The notes: generated by a model not told the origin, from the letters alone. Shown: positions 1-23,911, counted from the first letter of the stretch. The stretch: 64,000 nt of DNA from Panulirus ornatus (GCF_036320965.1 NC_092248.1:22351321-22415320); one strand, 5' to 3'. A program made the numbers and translations.

Positions 1-2035
1 AGTGAGTATTTTGAAGGTTTGTTGAATGTGTTTGATGATAGAGTGGCAGATATAGGGTGTTTTGGTCGAGGTGGTGTGCAAAGTGAGAGGGTTAGGGAAA
101 ATGATTTGGTAAATAGAGAAGAGGTAGTAAAAGCTTTACGGAAGATGAAAGCCGGCAAGGCAGCAGATTTGGATGGTATTGCAGTGGAATTTATCAAAAA
201 AGGGGGTGACTGTATTGTTGACTGGTTGGTAAGGTTATTTAATGTATGTATGATTTATGGTGAGGTGCCTGAGGATTGGCGGAATGCTTGCATAGTGCCA
301 TTGTACAAAGGCAAAGGGGATAAGAGTGAGTGCTCAAATCACAGAGGTATAAGTTTGTTGAGTATTGCTGGTAAATTATATGGGAGGGTATTGATTGAGA
401 GGGTGAAGGCATGTACAGAGCATCAGATTGGGGAAGAGCAGTGTGGTTTCAGAAGTGGTAGAGGATGTGTGGATCAGGTGTTTGCTTTGAGGAATGTATG
501 ATAGAGTTGATAGAGATGCTCTGTGGAAGGTTTTAAGAATATATGGTGTGGGAGGCAAGTTGTTAGGAGCAGTGAAAAGTTTTTATCGAGGATGTAAGGC
601 ATGTGTACGTGTAGGAAGAGAGGAAAGTGATTGGTTCTCAGTGAATGTAGGTTTGCGGCAGGGGTGTGTGATGTCTCCATGGTTGTTTAATTTGTTTATG
701 TTTATGGGGATGTTAGGGAGGTAAATGCAAGAGTTTTGGAAAGAGGGGCAAGTATGTAGTCTGTTGTGGATGAGAGAGCTTGGGAAGTGAGTCAGTTGTT
801 GTTCGCTGATGATACAGCGCTGGTGGCTGATTCATGTGAGAAACTGCAGAAGCTGGAGACTGAGTTTGGTAAAGTGTGTGAAAGAAGAAAGTTAAGAGTA
901 AATGTGAATAAGAGCAAGGTTATTAGGTACAGTAGGGTTGAGGGTCAAGTCAATTGGGAGGTAAGTTTGAATGGAGAAAAACTGGAGGAAGTAAAGTGTT
1001 TTAGATATCTGGGAGTGGATCTGGCAGCGGATGGAACCATGGAAGCGGAAGTGAATCATAGGGTGGGGGAGGGGGCGAAAATTCTGGGAGCCTTGAAGAA
1101 TGTGTGGAAGTCGAGAACATTATCTCGGAAAGCAAAAATGGGTATGTTTGAAGGAATAGTGGTTCCAACAATGTTATATGGTTGCGAGGCGTGGGCTATG
1201 GATAGAGTTGTGCTCAGGAGGGTGGATGTGCTGGAAATTAGATGTTTGAGGACAATGTGTGGTGTGAGGTGGTTTGATCGAGGAAGTAATGGAAGGGTAA
1301 GAGAGATGTGTGGAAATAAAAAGAGCGTGGTTGAGAGAGCAGAAGAGGGTGTTTTGAAATGGTTTGGGCACATGGAGAGAATGAGTGAGGAAAGATTGAC
1401 CAAGAGGATATATGTGTCGGAGGTGGAGGGAACGAGGAGAAATGGGAGACCAAATTGGAGGTGGAAAGATGGAGTGAAAAAGATTTTGAGTGATCGGGGC
1501 CTGAACATGCAGGAGGGTGAAAGGCGGGCAAGGAATAGAGTGAATTGGATCGATGTGGTATACCGGGGTCGACGAGCGGTCAGTGGATTGAATCAGGGCA
1601 TGTGAAGAGTCTGGGGTAAACCACGGAAAGTTGTGTGGGGCCTGGATGTGGAAAGGGAGCTGAGGTTTCGGGCATTATTGCATGACAGCTAGAGACTGAG
1701 TTTGAACGAATGGGGCCTTTGTTGTCTTTTCCTAGCGCTATCTCGCACACATGAGGGGGGAGGGGTATGGTATTCCATGTGTGGCGAGGTGGCGATGGGA
1801 ATGAATAAAGGCAGACAGTGTGAATTGTGTGCATGGGTATATATGTATGTGTCTGTGTGTGTATATATATGTGTACATTGAGATGTATAGGTATGTATAT
1901 TTGCGTGTGTGGACGTGTATGTATATACATGTGTATGAGGGTGGGTTGGGCCATTTCTTTCGTCTGTTTCCTTGCGCTACCTCGCAAACGCGGGAGACAG
2001 CGACAAAGCAAAATAAATAAATAAATAGATATATA
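1..2035 (+). mobile_element. RTE-like LINE copy A (long 3' UTR subfamily), 5' cut by window edge
   Basis: The copy enters the window at the linker between endonuclease and reverse transcriptase (SEYFEGLLNVFDD) and runs to a complete 3' end. RT motifs are visible in order: [13 protein letters not shown] (here DLDGIAVEF), [74 protein letters not shown]. The 3' UTR (1606-2035) contains both copies of the GCGCTA(C/T)CTCGC motif and ends in a short AAATAAATAAAT tail followed by TA repeats. It lies in the intron upstream of the first visible OATP exon, in the same orientation as the gene. Confidence 0.93.
19..1605 (+). pseudogene. Reverse transcriptase ORF of LINE copy A, broken
   Basis: Two lesions break the RT. 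Near 497 about 75 nt are missing between VFALRNV and YDRVDRDAL, removing the CEKYLEKQMDLYVAFMDLEKA region that carries the first catalytic aspartate block. Near 705 a small indel shifts the frame after NLFM. From 766 to 1605 the ORF is open (279 aa), with FADDTAL, the thumb region and the conserved tail ([39 protein letters not shown]). It ends at TGA 1603-1605, the ancestral stop used by long-UTR copies. It is not functional. Confidence 0.88.
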
Positions 2036-2184
2036 TATATATCCACTCCAAGTTCACTTGTGTCTTACATCATAAACTAATTTTTTTCCCTTAATTCCAA
2101 ACCTTATTCGTATGTTTTCGTGACTGCCATATTTACGGGTGGCCAAATCGAGCCCATGTTAACACTTTACCCACGACGTCTCAG

Positions 2185-13383
<11,199 letters not shown>

Positions 13384-13385
13384 TG

Positions 13386-13605
13386 CGCTTCGACCAAAGA
13401 TCCCTGGCTTCGACCTTGCCACACTCGCTGCACGAGAGAAAGATCCCTGGCTTCGACCATACGACACTCACTGCACGAAAGATCCCTGGCTTCGATCATA
13501 CGACACTCACTGCACGAAAGATCCCTGGCTTCGACCATATGACACTCACTGCACAACAGGAAGATCCCAGGCTTCAACCATACAACACACAGCACGACAG
13601 AAATA
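13386..13605 (+). repeat. About 39-bp tandem repeat in the OATP 3' UTR
   Basis: Five imperfect units with core AAAGATCCCTGGCTTCGACC and ATACGACACTCACTGCACG begin immediately after the stop codon. The first unit is the most divergent. It would lie in the mature mRNA if the terminal exon extends past it. Confidence 0.9.
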
Positions 13606-14690
13606 TCTCGTGCTTTAATTTAAAAGGGCAGAATATAGTCTTAAGTACAGGAGACTGAGCTGCCTAGGAAGGAAGAACGTCTAGGTATAATGACGGTGTT
13701 GTCTCCACTCCCTGTGATTATGTACTACTGTGCAGTCCATAGCTAGGCCTCTGGTAACTGCAATAATTTTATTTGCTGCAACAATCGCGATTGTAGAGGG
13801 TTGTTGAGGCTGTTGTTTTCTTGATGCCAGATTGATGTAAGTTTAGTTATGTTTTCAAATGTTTCACCAAACCATTCATGTAATGTTAACATATATCATA
13901 GGAATAATTACCAATGCACATGTAAACATTTATAGGTAACAGATGTAACTATGTGGCGTTACAGTAATTTCCCTCTGTTTTACTTTAGGATCACCTTGTA
14001 TATAAACATCCAGTAATTTACACTGTAACCTCGTCTGCTGGTCAGGTCATGCGCGTCAACATGAGCTAACCTTTTACAAGTTCTAATTTTCAAGTGACGT
14101 AAGTAATAATAATCTTCATTGCTTCCATTGTCATCATAATCTATTCATAGGCATATAGAAATGTTGTGTATAAATAGATATATATTGTACCTACATTATG
14201 TTCATTATTCACAACGAACATCGTTCATCGTTGACTTTGGTAGCACCACTTTTTTATGAGATTAATCGACCATTCCTTCACAGTTTATTAAAGGATCGAG
14301 ATCCAAACATCTGTTTTGTTGCTCGACCAAAACTAACCTAAAAACTCGATGGAAAAGTCCAGCCTGAGTCGTCCGCGTGGATTGCTTACTATTGCCATGA
14401 TTACTTTCAGTTATCATCTGGGATGGTGACTTCATTGTTTATAATACATTGTTTATGTATAGTTTTCCATGTTATTATGAATCTTCTTCAGAGTTCTATG
14501 TTTTTGCTTTCGCACTTTAAAGAATGATGTAGCTTCTTGCTGGAAGAACCGTCTTTTGCGTAACCGTGGCCTTGATCAAGGCATAAACACCAAGAAACTG
14601 GATCGTGCGTGGGAAGAGGCTTAGCAAGTGTCCAGGCTGCTCGTTCAATATTTCCGGGTCATCATCCTTCCCTGAGTCCGTACCTGGGTT
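13606..14690. other. OATP downstream flank, no gene seen
   Basis: AT-rich sequence without a convincing ORF. I found no clear AATAAA; an ATTAAA at about 14,286 is a weak candidate polyadenylation signal. Confidence 0.5.
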
Positions 14691-14696
14691 AACTTT

Positions 14697-14944
14697 GAGA
14701 CAGGTTGGGTCTCTTGGGAGGTGTGAGGAGGGAGACAGGTTGGGTCTCTTGGGAGGTGTGAGGAGGGAGACAGGTTGCGTCTCTTGGGAGGTGTGAGGAG
14801 GGAGACAGGTTGGGTCTCTTGGGAGGTGTGAGGAGGGAGACAGGTTGGGTCTCTTGGGAGGTGTGAGGAGGGAGACAAGTTGGGTCTCTTGGGAGGTGTG
14901 AGGAGGGAGACAGGTTGGGTCTCTTGGGAGGTGTGAGGAGGGGT
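14697..14944 (+). repeat. 35-bp minisatellite, seven units
   Basis: Seven nearly identical units of GAGACAGGTTGGGTCTCTTG plus GGAGGTGTGAGGAGG. A change in one unit (GTTGCGTCTC) and in another (ACAAGTTGGG) are the main variants. Open frames across it are a by-product of the repeat. Confidence 0.97.
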
Positions 14945-15459
14945 TGGGTGGTGACTGTTTGGTCTGACTAGTTTTAACCTAATATTTCTCTTGTACCTCA
15001 AAACCTCCCTTCGTTTCATTACGTATGTCGTTTGTGGCTTAATCAACTTTTTACAAGTTTGAATCATTGAGAATCTGACGTTCTCGTTCGTCAGGGGTTT
15101 GAAAGAGATCAATTTTTCTTTCCTTTATGCAGTGTAATGAATCATGTGAGCTCAGGTTTTCATGTGAAGATTAGAAAAATCATTTTCATGTGAAAATGAA
15201 TATCTAAAGGAATTTGGATGATTGTAACAACTTTTCCAAGACGTGAATCGATCAGTCGATCAGTCCTGGGGAAAAGTAATGTAATTCCTACACTTATTAG
15301 TAGTTATTTTCAGAATATATTGGTCTTTTTTAGTTTGAATAATGATCTGAAACCGTATTTTTTAATTCTATTCATCTGTTAGAATAAAAGCTGTAGTTGA
15401 GTCAGTGTGCGTCTCGGGTTAAACTTGTGTATGTACTGCGTCTTTAGTTTTTGTAATTA

Positions 15460-15460
<1 letters not shown>

Positions 15461-15523
<63 letters not shown>
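15461..15523 (+). repeat. (CA)n microsatellite
   Basis: About 31 uninterrupted CA units. The sequence from 14,945 to 15,460 shows no feature. Confidence 0.97.
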
Positions 15524-15524
<1 letters not shown>

Positions 15525-15772
15525 CCTGCAGCTCAAGCTAGGTATATGAGGATTACTATTTCTGTGGTACCGGGACTCGTGTGGCCGCGTCTCCTAACCT
15601 TGCATACATGTACCATGTCTACACACCCTAGCCTTTGCCAAGCACCCACTTTATCGACCAGCTCCAGGGGAGTATGAACAGTTGGATGGACTGTGGACCT
15701 GTTGCCACAACCATAAATCGAACTTACGCGAGTTTGATCCCATGCAACGCTGAGCGTTACATCAAAAAGGTC

Positions 15773-15774
<2 letters not shown>

Positions 15775-15816
<42 letters not shown>
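15775..15816 (+). repeat. (TG)n microsatellite
   Basis: About 21 TG units. Confidence 0.97.
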
Positions 15817-15817
<1 letters not shown>

Positions 15818-15933
15818 TTGTTCATTAAAGCCGTATGTCAACGTCACGCTTCATCCAGTAAGCGAAAAATGTTGACAACGTTCTTCAAGTGTTAAGACCA
15901 CTTTCTTATAGTCTCGCTTTCTATGCAACCCAA

Positions 15934-15939
15934 ATGTGT

Positions 15940-15984
<45 letters not shown>

Positions 15985-16058
15985 TGTGTATGTGTGTGTA
16001 TGTGTATGTGTGTGTATGTGTGTGTATGTGTGTGTGTGTGTATGTATGTGTGTGTATT
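15934..16058 (+). repeat. Interrupted (TG)n microsatellite
   Basis: TG repeats interspersed with TATG and GAG interruptions over 125 bp; an older, decaying tract. Confidence 0.95.
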
Positions 16059-16059
16059 T

Positions 16060-17121
16060 TTTAAAGAACGGTTTTACATGCGATGCGCAGTTACCCGGAT
16101 ATGTCGGGACTTATCTAATTTACTAGATCTCCTTTGAATGTTTTTCTCCTAACACATGTGCATCACAGTAAAAAAACAAAGATAGAAAATCAAAGGCTTT
16201 TTAAGTTCTTGCATAAGAACAAGGATACATGGTTTAAAGTGCGTGGTGAAGATTTAGTTTGTTTATACTTTTAGTTTCATGGGTCGCCACCAGGGGAGGT
16301 ATCCCAAACTTGCAGCCGAATCCAGAGACCCTAATAAGCTCAGAGTAGATCACTTACCACTGTGTTACTTATAGGTGCTTGTGTTGCTTTTGTTAACCCC
16401 ACGAACTCGTCGTCAGCGGATTATTCTGTCTTCTGTATAGTGCTATAGTGCGAGATAAAGCCACGAATATGCTTCGAGTACAGTGTGTTTTATCTCATCA
16501 AACTTGAAGTTGCCCACCGTTATCAGCTCAAGCCGCCACAAGCACCGGAGTGACAGGTAAGAGTTTCAACTTGCGTAGACATATCCATCTGACAGTGGCT
16601 TTAGGTAGTATAGTACGGAAGGATTTTTGCTTTGGTCTGTGAAAAATGTCGAGGTTGTACCTTAGTCTTTCAGTTGATTTCACTTTCATTATTACTTCTC
16701 CATCACGTTTTAGTTTTGTCCTCTACAAGTAAACGTAAATCATACTTTGGGGAGATGGGTAAAAACGCCGCGTTGGTCGTTTGTGTGACGAGCAAATTGG
16801 CGCGAGGGTAATGATCCTTCGTATTGGTCTTCACAAGCAATCACCCGTTTCCTGACAGGTCATGTTGTCCATGAGTGCACGTGTGACAATATAGTTCAAG
16901 GTCTACAACTTCCTCGGTGCAGATCCTTCTTCTGCTGGGTTGATGATGAATAAGTCAGGTGGCCCATCGAGAATATATAGCCCATTTCCTTGAGTACAAA
17001 CTGTGATATGCCATTGGGGTCATATGCTTCACATGGGTCTAGTTTCTTTATGAGCTCATCTTTATTTTTTTTCATGAGACGGCACAGGCAGATGAAGCCC
17101 TAATCAAGGCCATCCCATTAA

Positions 17122-17123
<2 letters not shown>
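16060..17123. other. No recognisable gene or repeat
   Basis: Mixed-composition sequence with stops in all frames. I see no exon-like conserved peptide. Confidence 0.5.
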
Positions 17124-17208
<85 letters not shown>

Positions 17209-17209
17209 A
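17124..17209 (+). repeat. (TA)n microsatellite, left flank of the LTR-like element
   Basis: About 40 TA units with one TG interruption, directly abutting the TGTTACGAAC terminus. Confidence 0.97.
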
Positions 17210-18187
17210 TGTTACGAACTCAATACTTATTCTAGCAAGGTCGCCAATTACATATATGTTACAAATACTATACTGATCCTTGTCTTTGCAGAGACGTTAG
17301 ATTTGTTATGTTGCACAACACAGGATAACACTATCTTAAAGTCATGGGATTAAATCTAACACCAGCATTAAAACTACTTATAATGAAAGAACTAAAGTGC
17401 ACAAAATAAACACATGAAACCAGGCACAAATCATTTACGTTAACACTGAACATGAGTTTAACATTCGAGATAAGATTTCAAACTAGGAGATCTCTTTCCT
17501 TTATGACAATTTATCTTCGATGACATGATTCAAGATACACTCATTGTTAAACTCTTCTATGATAAGTTACAATACTCCATGACACTCGAAATTGAATTGC
17601 AGAGATGGTACAATATCGTAGAGTCTATATCGTGCACTACAATCGGGTAAGGGGCTTTTGGGACAGAGGTACACCACTTACCTCGCTGGGCTAGAGAGGG
17701 AAAATCGAGGCTCAGCAGGTGTCAGGGGTATTTATTACAAGTAAGAACGAGCGTCTGTCCTGTTACCCTACAATGTTATTCTTGATTGACTATGAGCCTA
17801 AGATCCAATTGTGATTGGAGGAGGGTGGTATCCGAAACTACTGATTGGCTTGGAGGATCCTGAGTCCGTCCCACATCTTGCCTAAAGCTCAACCTCCTCT
17901 GTTATCTTCTTTACGACAGTGGCGATGATGCACGGGATGACATACTCCTTAGGCTGACCTCACGACTTGACCTGACGCCTTGGGTGAGGCCCAAGTGCTG
18001 AGGGACTGACGTCATCTGGTTTATAACAGGATTATCAAGACTAATGGCTCAGTCAGAGAAGTGAGGTCCGAGCCGATAGCAGAGGAAGACCCTAATCCTC
18101 GTCCTAACAAGAAATAGCAGCAACACCATACACAAAGACACACACATACATATATACGAACATGTGGCCACACACACATATGTTCGT

Positions 18188-18191
<4 letters not shown>
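17210..18191 (-). mobile_element. Probable solo LTR (982 bp) inserted in a TA microsatellite
   Basis: The element starts TGTTACGAAC and ends with its exact inverse GTTCGTAACA, so it has the TG...CA ends of an LTR within a 10-bp terminal inverted repeat. Minus orientation is preferred because that strand has GTTATAAACC (TATA-like) and further downstream GTAATAAATACC (polyadenylation-like) in the right order. There is no coding capacity. Both flanks are TA repeats, so a target duplication cannot be read. A MITE-like DNA element is the alternative. An internal imperfect palindrome lies near 18,160-18,187. Confidence 0.6.

Positions 18192-18268
<77 letters not shown>
18192..18268 (+). repeat. (TA)n microsatellite between the LTR-like element and LINE copy D
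   Basis: About 38 TA units. LINE copy D begins abruptly at its right edge. Confidence 0.97.
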
Positions 18269-18272
<4 letters not shown>

Positions 18273-19975
18273 GAAGAGGTAGTGAAAGCTTTGCGGAAGA
18301 TGAAAGCCGGCAAGGCAGCAGGTTTGGATGGTATTGCAGTGGAATTTATTAAAAAAGGGGGTGACTGTATTGTTGACTGGTTGGTAAGGTTATTTAATGT
18401 ATGTATGACTCATGGTGAGGTGCCTGAGGATTGGCGGAATGCGTGCATAGTGCCATTGTACAAAGGCAAAGGGGATAAGAGTGAGTGCTCAAATTACAGA
18501 GGTATAAGTTTGTTAAGTATTCCTGGTAAATTATATGGGAGGGTATTGATTGAGAGGGTGAAGGCATGTACAGAGCATCAGATTGGGGAAGAGCAGTGTG
18601 GTTTCAGAAGTGGTAGAGGATGTGTGGATCAGGTGTTTGCTTTGAAGAATGTATGTGAGAAATACTTAGAAAAGCAAATGGATTTGTATGTAGCATTTAT
18701 GGATCTGGAGAAGGCATATGATAGAGTTGATAGAGATGCTCTGTGGAAGGTATTAAGAATATATGGTGTGGGAGGCAAGTTGTTAGAAGCAGTGAAAAGT
18801 TTTTATCGAGGATGTAAGGCATGTGTACGTGTAGGAAGAGAGGAAAGTGATTGGTTCTCAGTGAATGTAGGTTTGCGGCAGGGGTGTGTGATGTCTCCAT
18901 GGTTGTTTAATTTGTTTATGGATGGGGTTGTTAGGGAGGTAAATGCAAGAGTTTTGGAAAGAGGGGCAAGTATGAAGTCTGTTGGGGATGAGAGAGCTTG
19001 GGAAGTGAGTCAGTTGTTGTTCGCTGATGATACAGCGCTGGTGGCTGATTCATGTGAGAAACTGCAGAGGCTGGTGACTGAGTTTGGTTAAGTGTGTGGA
19101 AGAAGAAAGTTAAGAGTAAATGTGAATAAGAGCAAGGTTATTAGGTACAGTAGGGTTGAGGATCAAGTCAATTGGGAGGTGAGTTTGAATGGAGAAAAAC
19201 TGGAGGAAGTGAAGTGTTTTAGATATCTGGGAGTGGATCTGGCAGCGGATGGAACCATGGAAGCGGAAGTGGATCATAGGGTGGGGGAGGGGGCGAAAAT
19301 CCTGGGGGCCTTGAAGAATGTCTGGAAGTCGAGAACATTATCTCGGAAAGCAAAAATGGGTATGTTTGAAGGAATAGTGGTTCCAACAATGTTGTATGGT
19401 TGCGAGGCGTGGGCTATGGATAGAGTTGTGCGCAGGAGGATGGATGTGCTGGAAATGAGATGTTTGAGGACAATGTGTGGTGTGAGGTGGTTTGATCGAG
19501 TGAGTAACGTAAGGGTAAGAGAGATGTGTGGAAATAAGAAGAGCGTGGTTGAGAGAGCAGAAGAGGGTGTTTTGAAGTGGTTTGGGCACATGGAGAGGAT
19601 GAGTGAGGAAAGATTGACCAAGAGGATATATGTGTCGGAGGTGGAGGGAGCAAGGAGAAGAGGGAGACCAAATTGGAGGTGGAAAGATGGAGTGAAAAAG
19701 ATTTTGTGTGATCGGGGCCTGAACATGCAGGAGGGTGAAAGGAGGGCAAGGAATAGAGTGAATTGGAGCGATGTGGTATACCGGGGTTGACGTGCTGTCA
19801 GTGGATTGAATCAAGGCATGTGAAGCGTCTGGGGTAAACCATGGAAAGCTGTGTAGGTATGTATATTTGCGTGTGTGGACGTATGTATATACATGTGTAT
19901 GGGGGGGGTTGGGCCATTTCTTTCGTTTGTTTCCTTGCGCTACTTCGCAAACGCGGGAGACAGCGACAAAGTATA
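18269..19975 (+). mobile_element. RTE-like LINE copy D (young, short 3' UTR subfamily), 5' truncated
   Basis: Starts inside the RT N-terminal region ([20 protein letters not shown]) at the edge of a TA repeat and runs to the 3' end ACAGCGACAAAGTATAAAAA. It has the subfamily markers KSVGDERAW, LCDRG, the VYRG-TGA stop and the short 3' UTR. Confidence 0.93.
18270..19790 (+). pseudogene. RT ORF of LINE copy D, one nonsense change
   Basis: The frame is continuous from the 5' truncation to the VVYRG stop except for a single in-frame TAA at 19,089-19,091, where other copies have AAA (EFGK). All RT motifs are intact, including AFMDLEKAYDRVDRD, LRQGCVMSPW and LLFADDTALV. The lack of frameshifts shows a recent copy. 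Confidence 0.88.
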
Positions 19976-19995
19976 AAAAAAGAAAAAATATATTT

Positions 19996-21601
19996 GTATT
20001 ATTGACTGGTTGGTAAGGTTATTTAATGTATGTATAACTCATGGTGAGGCGCCTGAGGATTGGCAGAATGCGTGCATAGTGCCATTGTACAAAGGTAAAG
20101 GGGATAAGAGTGAGTGCTTAAATTACAGAGGTATAAGTTTGTTGAGTATTCCTGGTAAATTATATGGGAGGGTATTGATTGAGAGGGTGAAGGCATGTAC
20201 AGAGCATCAGATTGGGGAAGAGCAGTGTGGTTTCAGAAGTGGTAGATGATGTATGGATCAGGTGTTTGCTTTGAAGAATGTATGTGAGAAATACTTAGAA
20301 AAGCAAATAGATTTGTATGTAGCATTTATGGATCTGAAGAAGGCATATGATAGAGTTGATAGAGATGCTCTGTGGAAGGTATTAAAAATATATGGTGTGG
20401 GAGGAAAGTTGTTAGAAGCAGTGAAAAGTTTTTATCGAGGATGTAAGGCATGTGTACGTGTAGGAAGAGAGAAAAGTGATTGGTTCTCAGTGAATGTAGG
20501 TTTGCGGCAGGAGTGTGTGATGTCTCCATGGTTGTTTGATTTGTTTATGGATGGGGTTGTTAGGGAGGTGAATGCAAGAGTTTTGGAAAGAGGGGCAAGT
20601 ATGAAGTCTGTTGGGGATGAGAGAGCTTGGGAAGTGAGTCAGTTGTTGTTCGCTGATGATACAGCGCTGGTGGCTGATTCATGTGAGAAACTGCAGAAGC
20701 TGGTGACTGAGTTTGGTAAAGTGTGTGAAAGAAGAAAGTTAAGAGTAAATGTGAATAAGAGCAAGGTTATTAGGTACAGTAGGGTTGAGGGTCAAGTCAA
20801 TTGGGAGGTAAGTTTGAATGGAGAAAAACTGGAGGAAGTAAAGTGTTTTAGATATCTGGGAGTGGATCTGGCAGCGGATGGAACCATGGAAGCGGAAGTG
20901 GATCATAGGGTGGGGGAGGGGGCGAAAATCCTGGGAGCCTTGAAGAATGTGTGAAAGTCGAGAACATTATCTCGGAAAGCAAAAATGGGTATGTTTGAAG
21001 GAATAGTGGTTCCAACAATGGTGTATGGTTACGAGGCGTGGGCTATGGATAGAGTTGTGCGCAGGAGGATGGATGTGCTGGAAATGAGATGTTTGAGGAC
21101 AATGTGTGGTGTGAGGTGGTTTGATCGAGTAAGTAACGTAAGGGTAAGAGTGATGTGTGGAAATAAAAAGAGCCTAGTAGAGAGAGCAGAAGAGGGTGTT
21201 TTGAAATGGTTTGGTCACATGGAGAGAATGAGTGAGGAAAGATTGACCAAGAGGATATATGTGTCGGAGGTGGATAGAACGAGGAGAAGTGGGAGACCAA
21301 ATTGGAGGTGAAAAGATGGAGTGAAAAAGATTTTGTGTGATCGGGGCCTGAACATGCAGGAGGGTGAAAGGAGGGCAAGGAATAGAGTGAATTGGATCGC
21401 TGTGGTATACCGTGGTTGACGTGCTGTCAGTGGATTGAATCAGGGCATGTGAAGCGTCTGGGGTAAACCATGGAAAGCTGTGTAGGTATGTATATTTGCG
21501 TGTGTGGACATATGTATATACATGTGTATGGGGTTGGGTTGGGCCATTTCTTACGTCTGCTTCCTTGCGCTACCTCGCAAACGCGGGAGACAGCGACAAA
21601 G

Positions 21602-21605
<4 letters not shown>
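19996..21605 (+). mobile_element. RTE-like LINE copy E (short 3' UTR), 5' truncated, in tandem after copy D
   Basis: Begins at [15 protein letters not shown] after a short A-rich stretch and ends ACAGCGACAAAGCAAA. Its frame is interrupted by three single-base nonsense changes (TGA at 20,247-20,249, 20,953-20,955 and 21,309-21,311) and no indels. It shares the subfamily stop (GGTTGACG). Confidence 0.92.

Positions 21606-21682
<77 letters not shown>
21606..21682 (+). repeat. (TA)n between two tail-to-tail LINE copies
   Basis: About 38 TA units separate the 3' ends of LINE copies E (+) and F (-). Confidence 0.97.
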
Positions 21683-21686
<4 letters not shown>

Positions 21687-23911
21687 ATACTTTGTCGCTG
21701 TCTCCCGCGTTTGCGAGGTAGCGCAAGGAAACAGACGAAAGAAATGGCCCAACCCCCCCCCCCCCCCCCCCCATACACATGTATATACACACGCCCACAC
21801 ACGCAAATATACATACCCACACAGCTTTCCATGGTTTACTCCAGACGCTTCACATGCCTTGATTCAATCCACTGACAGCACGTCAACCCCGGTATACCAC
21901 ATCGCTCCAATTCACTCTATTCCTTGCCCTCCTTTCACCCTCCTGCATGTTCAGGCCCCGATCACACAAAATCTTTTTCACTCCATCTTTCCACCTCCAA
22001 TTTGGTCTCCCTCTTCTCCTTGTTCCCTCCACCTCCGACACATATATCCTCTTGGTCAATCTTTCCTCACTCATTCTCTCCATATGCCCAAACCACTTCA
22101 AAACACCCTCTTCTGCTCTCTCAACCACGTTCTTTTTATTTCCACACATCTCTCTTACCCTTACGTTGCTCACTCGATCAAACCACCTCACACCACACAT
22201 TGTCCTCAAACATCTCATTTCCAGCACATCCATCCTCCTGCGCACAACTCTATCCATAGCCCACGCCTCGCAACCATACAACATTGTTGGAACCACTATT
22301 CCTTCAAACATACCCATTTTTGCTTTCCGAGATAATGTTCTCGACTTCCACACATTCTTCAAGGCCCCCAGAATTTTCGCCCCCTCCCCCACCCTATGAT
22401 CCACCTCCGCTTCCATGGTTCCATCCGCTGCCAGATCCACTCCCAGATATCTAAAACACTTCACTTCCTCCAGTTTTTCTCCATTCAAACTCACCTCCCA
22501 ATTGACTTGACCCTCAACCCTACTGTACCTAATAACCTTGCTCTTATTCACATTTACTCTTAACTTTCTTCTTCCACACACTTTTCCAAACTCAGTCACC
22601 AGCTTCTGCAGTTTCTCACATGAATCAGCCACCAGCGCTGTATCATCAGCGAACAACAACTGACTCACTTCCCAAGCTCTCTCATCCCCAACAGACTTCA
22701 TACTTGCCCCTCTTTCCAAAACTCTTGCATTCACCTCCCCAACAACCCCATCCATAAACAAATTAAACAACCATGGAGACATCACACACCCCTGCCGCAA
22801 ACCTACATTCACTGAGAACCAATCACTTTCCTCTCTTCCTACACGTACACATGCCTTACATCCTCGATAAAAACTTTTCACTGCTTCTAACAACTTGCCT
22901 CCCACACCATATATTCTTAATACCTTCCACAGAGCATCTCTATCAACTCTATCATATGCCTTCCCCAGATCCATAAATGCTACATACAAATCCATTTGCT
23001 TTTCTAAGTATTTCTCACATACATTCTTCAAAGCAAACACCTGATCCACACATCCTCTACCACTTCTGAAACCACACTGCTCTTCCCCAATCTGATGCTC
23101 TGTACATGCCTTCACCCTCTCAATCAATACCCTCCCATATAATTTACCAGGAATACTCAACAAACTTATACCTCTGTAATTTGAGCACTCACTCTTATCC
23201 CCTTTGCCTCTGTACAATGGCACTATGCACGCATTCCGCCAATCCTCAGGCACCTCACCATGAGTTATACATACATTAAATAACCTTACGAACCAGTCAA
23301 CAATACAGTCACCCCCTTTTTTAATAAATTCCACTGCAATACCATCCAAACCTGCTGCCTTGCCGGCTTTCATCTTCCGCAAAGCTTTCACTACCTCTTC
23401 TCTGTTTACCAAATCATTTTCCCTAACCCTCTCACTTTGCACACCACCTCGACCAAAACACCCTATATCTGCCACTCTATCATCAAACACATTCAACAAA
23501 CCTTCAAAATACTCACTCCATCTCCTTCTCACATCACCACTACTTGTTATCACCTCCCCATTTGCGCCCTTCACTGAAGTTCCCATTTGCTCCCTTGTCT
23601 TACGCACTTTATTTACCTCCTTCCAGAACATCTTTTTATTCTCCCTAAAATTTAATGATACTCTCTCACCCCAACTCTCATTTGCCCTTTTTTTCACCTC
23701 TTGCATGTATTTAGGGAATCAGTGATGGATTGCGCAAAAGATGCTTGTGGCATGAGAAGAGTGGGAGGTGGGTTGATTAGAAAGGGTAGTGAGTGGTGGG
23801 ATGAAGAAGTAAGAGTATTAGTGAAAGAGAAGAGAGAGGCATTTGGACGATTTTTGCAGGGAAAAAATGCAATTGAGTGGGAGATGTATAAAAGAAAGAT
23901 ACAGGAGGTCA

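Noticed and set aside
1056..1508. Antisense ORFs of 111, 150 and 158 aa recurring on the non-coding strand of nearly every LINE copy (for example 1056-1508, 19274-19726, 43255-43795)
   Set aside because: They mirror the conserved RT tail, whose codon bias leaves the opposite strand free of stops. They recur because the LINE recurs, with no independent motif or start context.
14605..15112. ORFs across the 35-bp minisatellite (PPHTSQETQPVSLL repeats on the minus strand)
   Set aside because: Open only because the repeat unit has no stop in that frame; no flanking coding signal.
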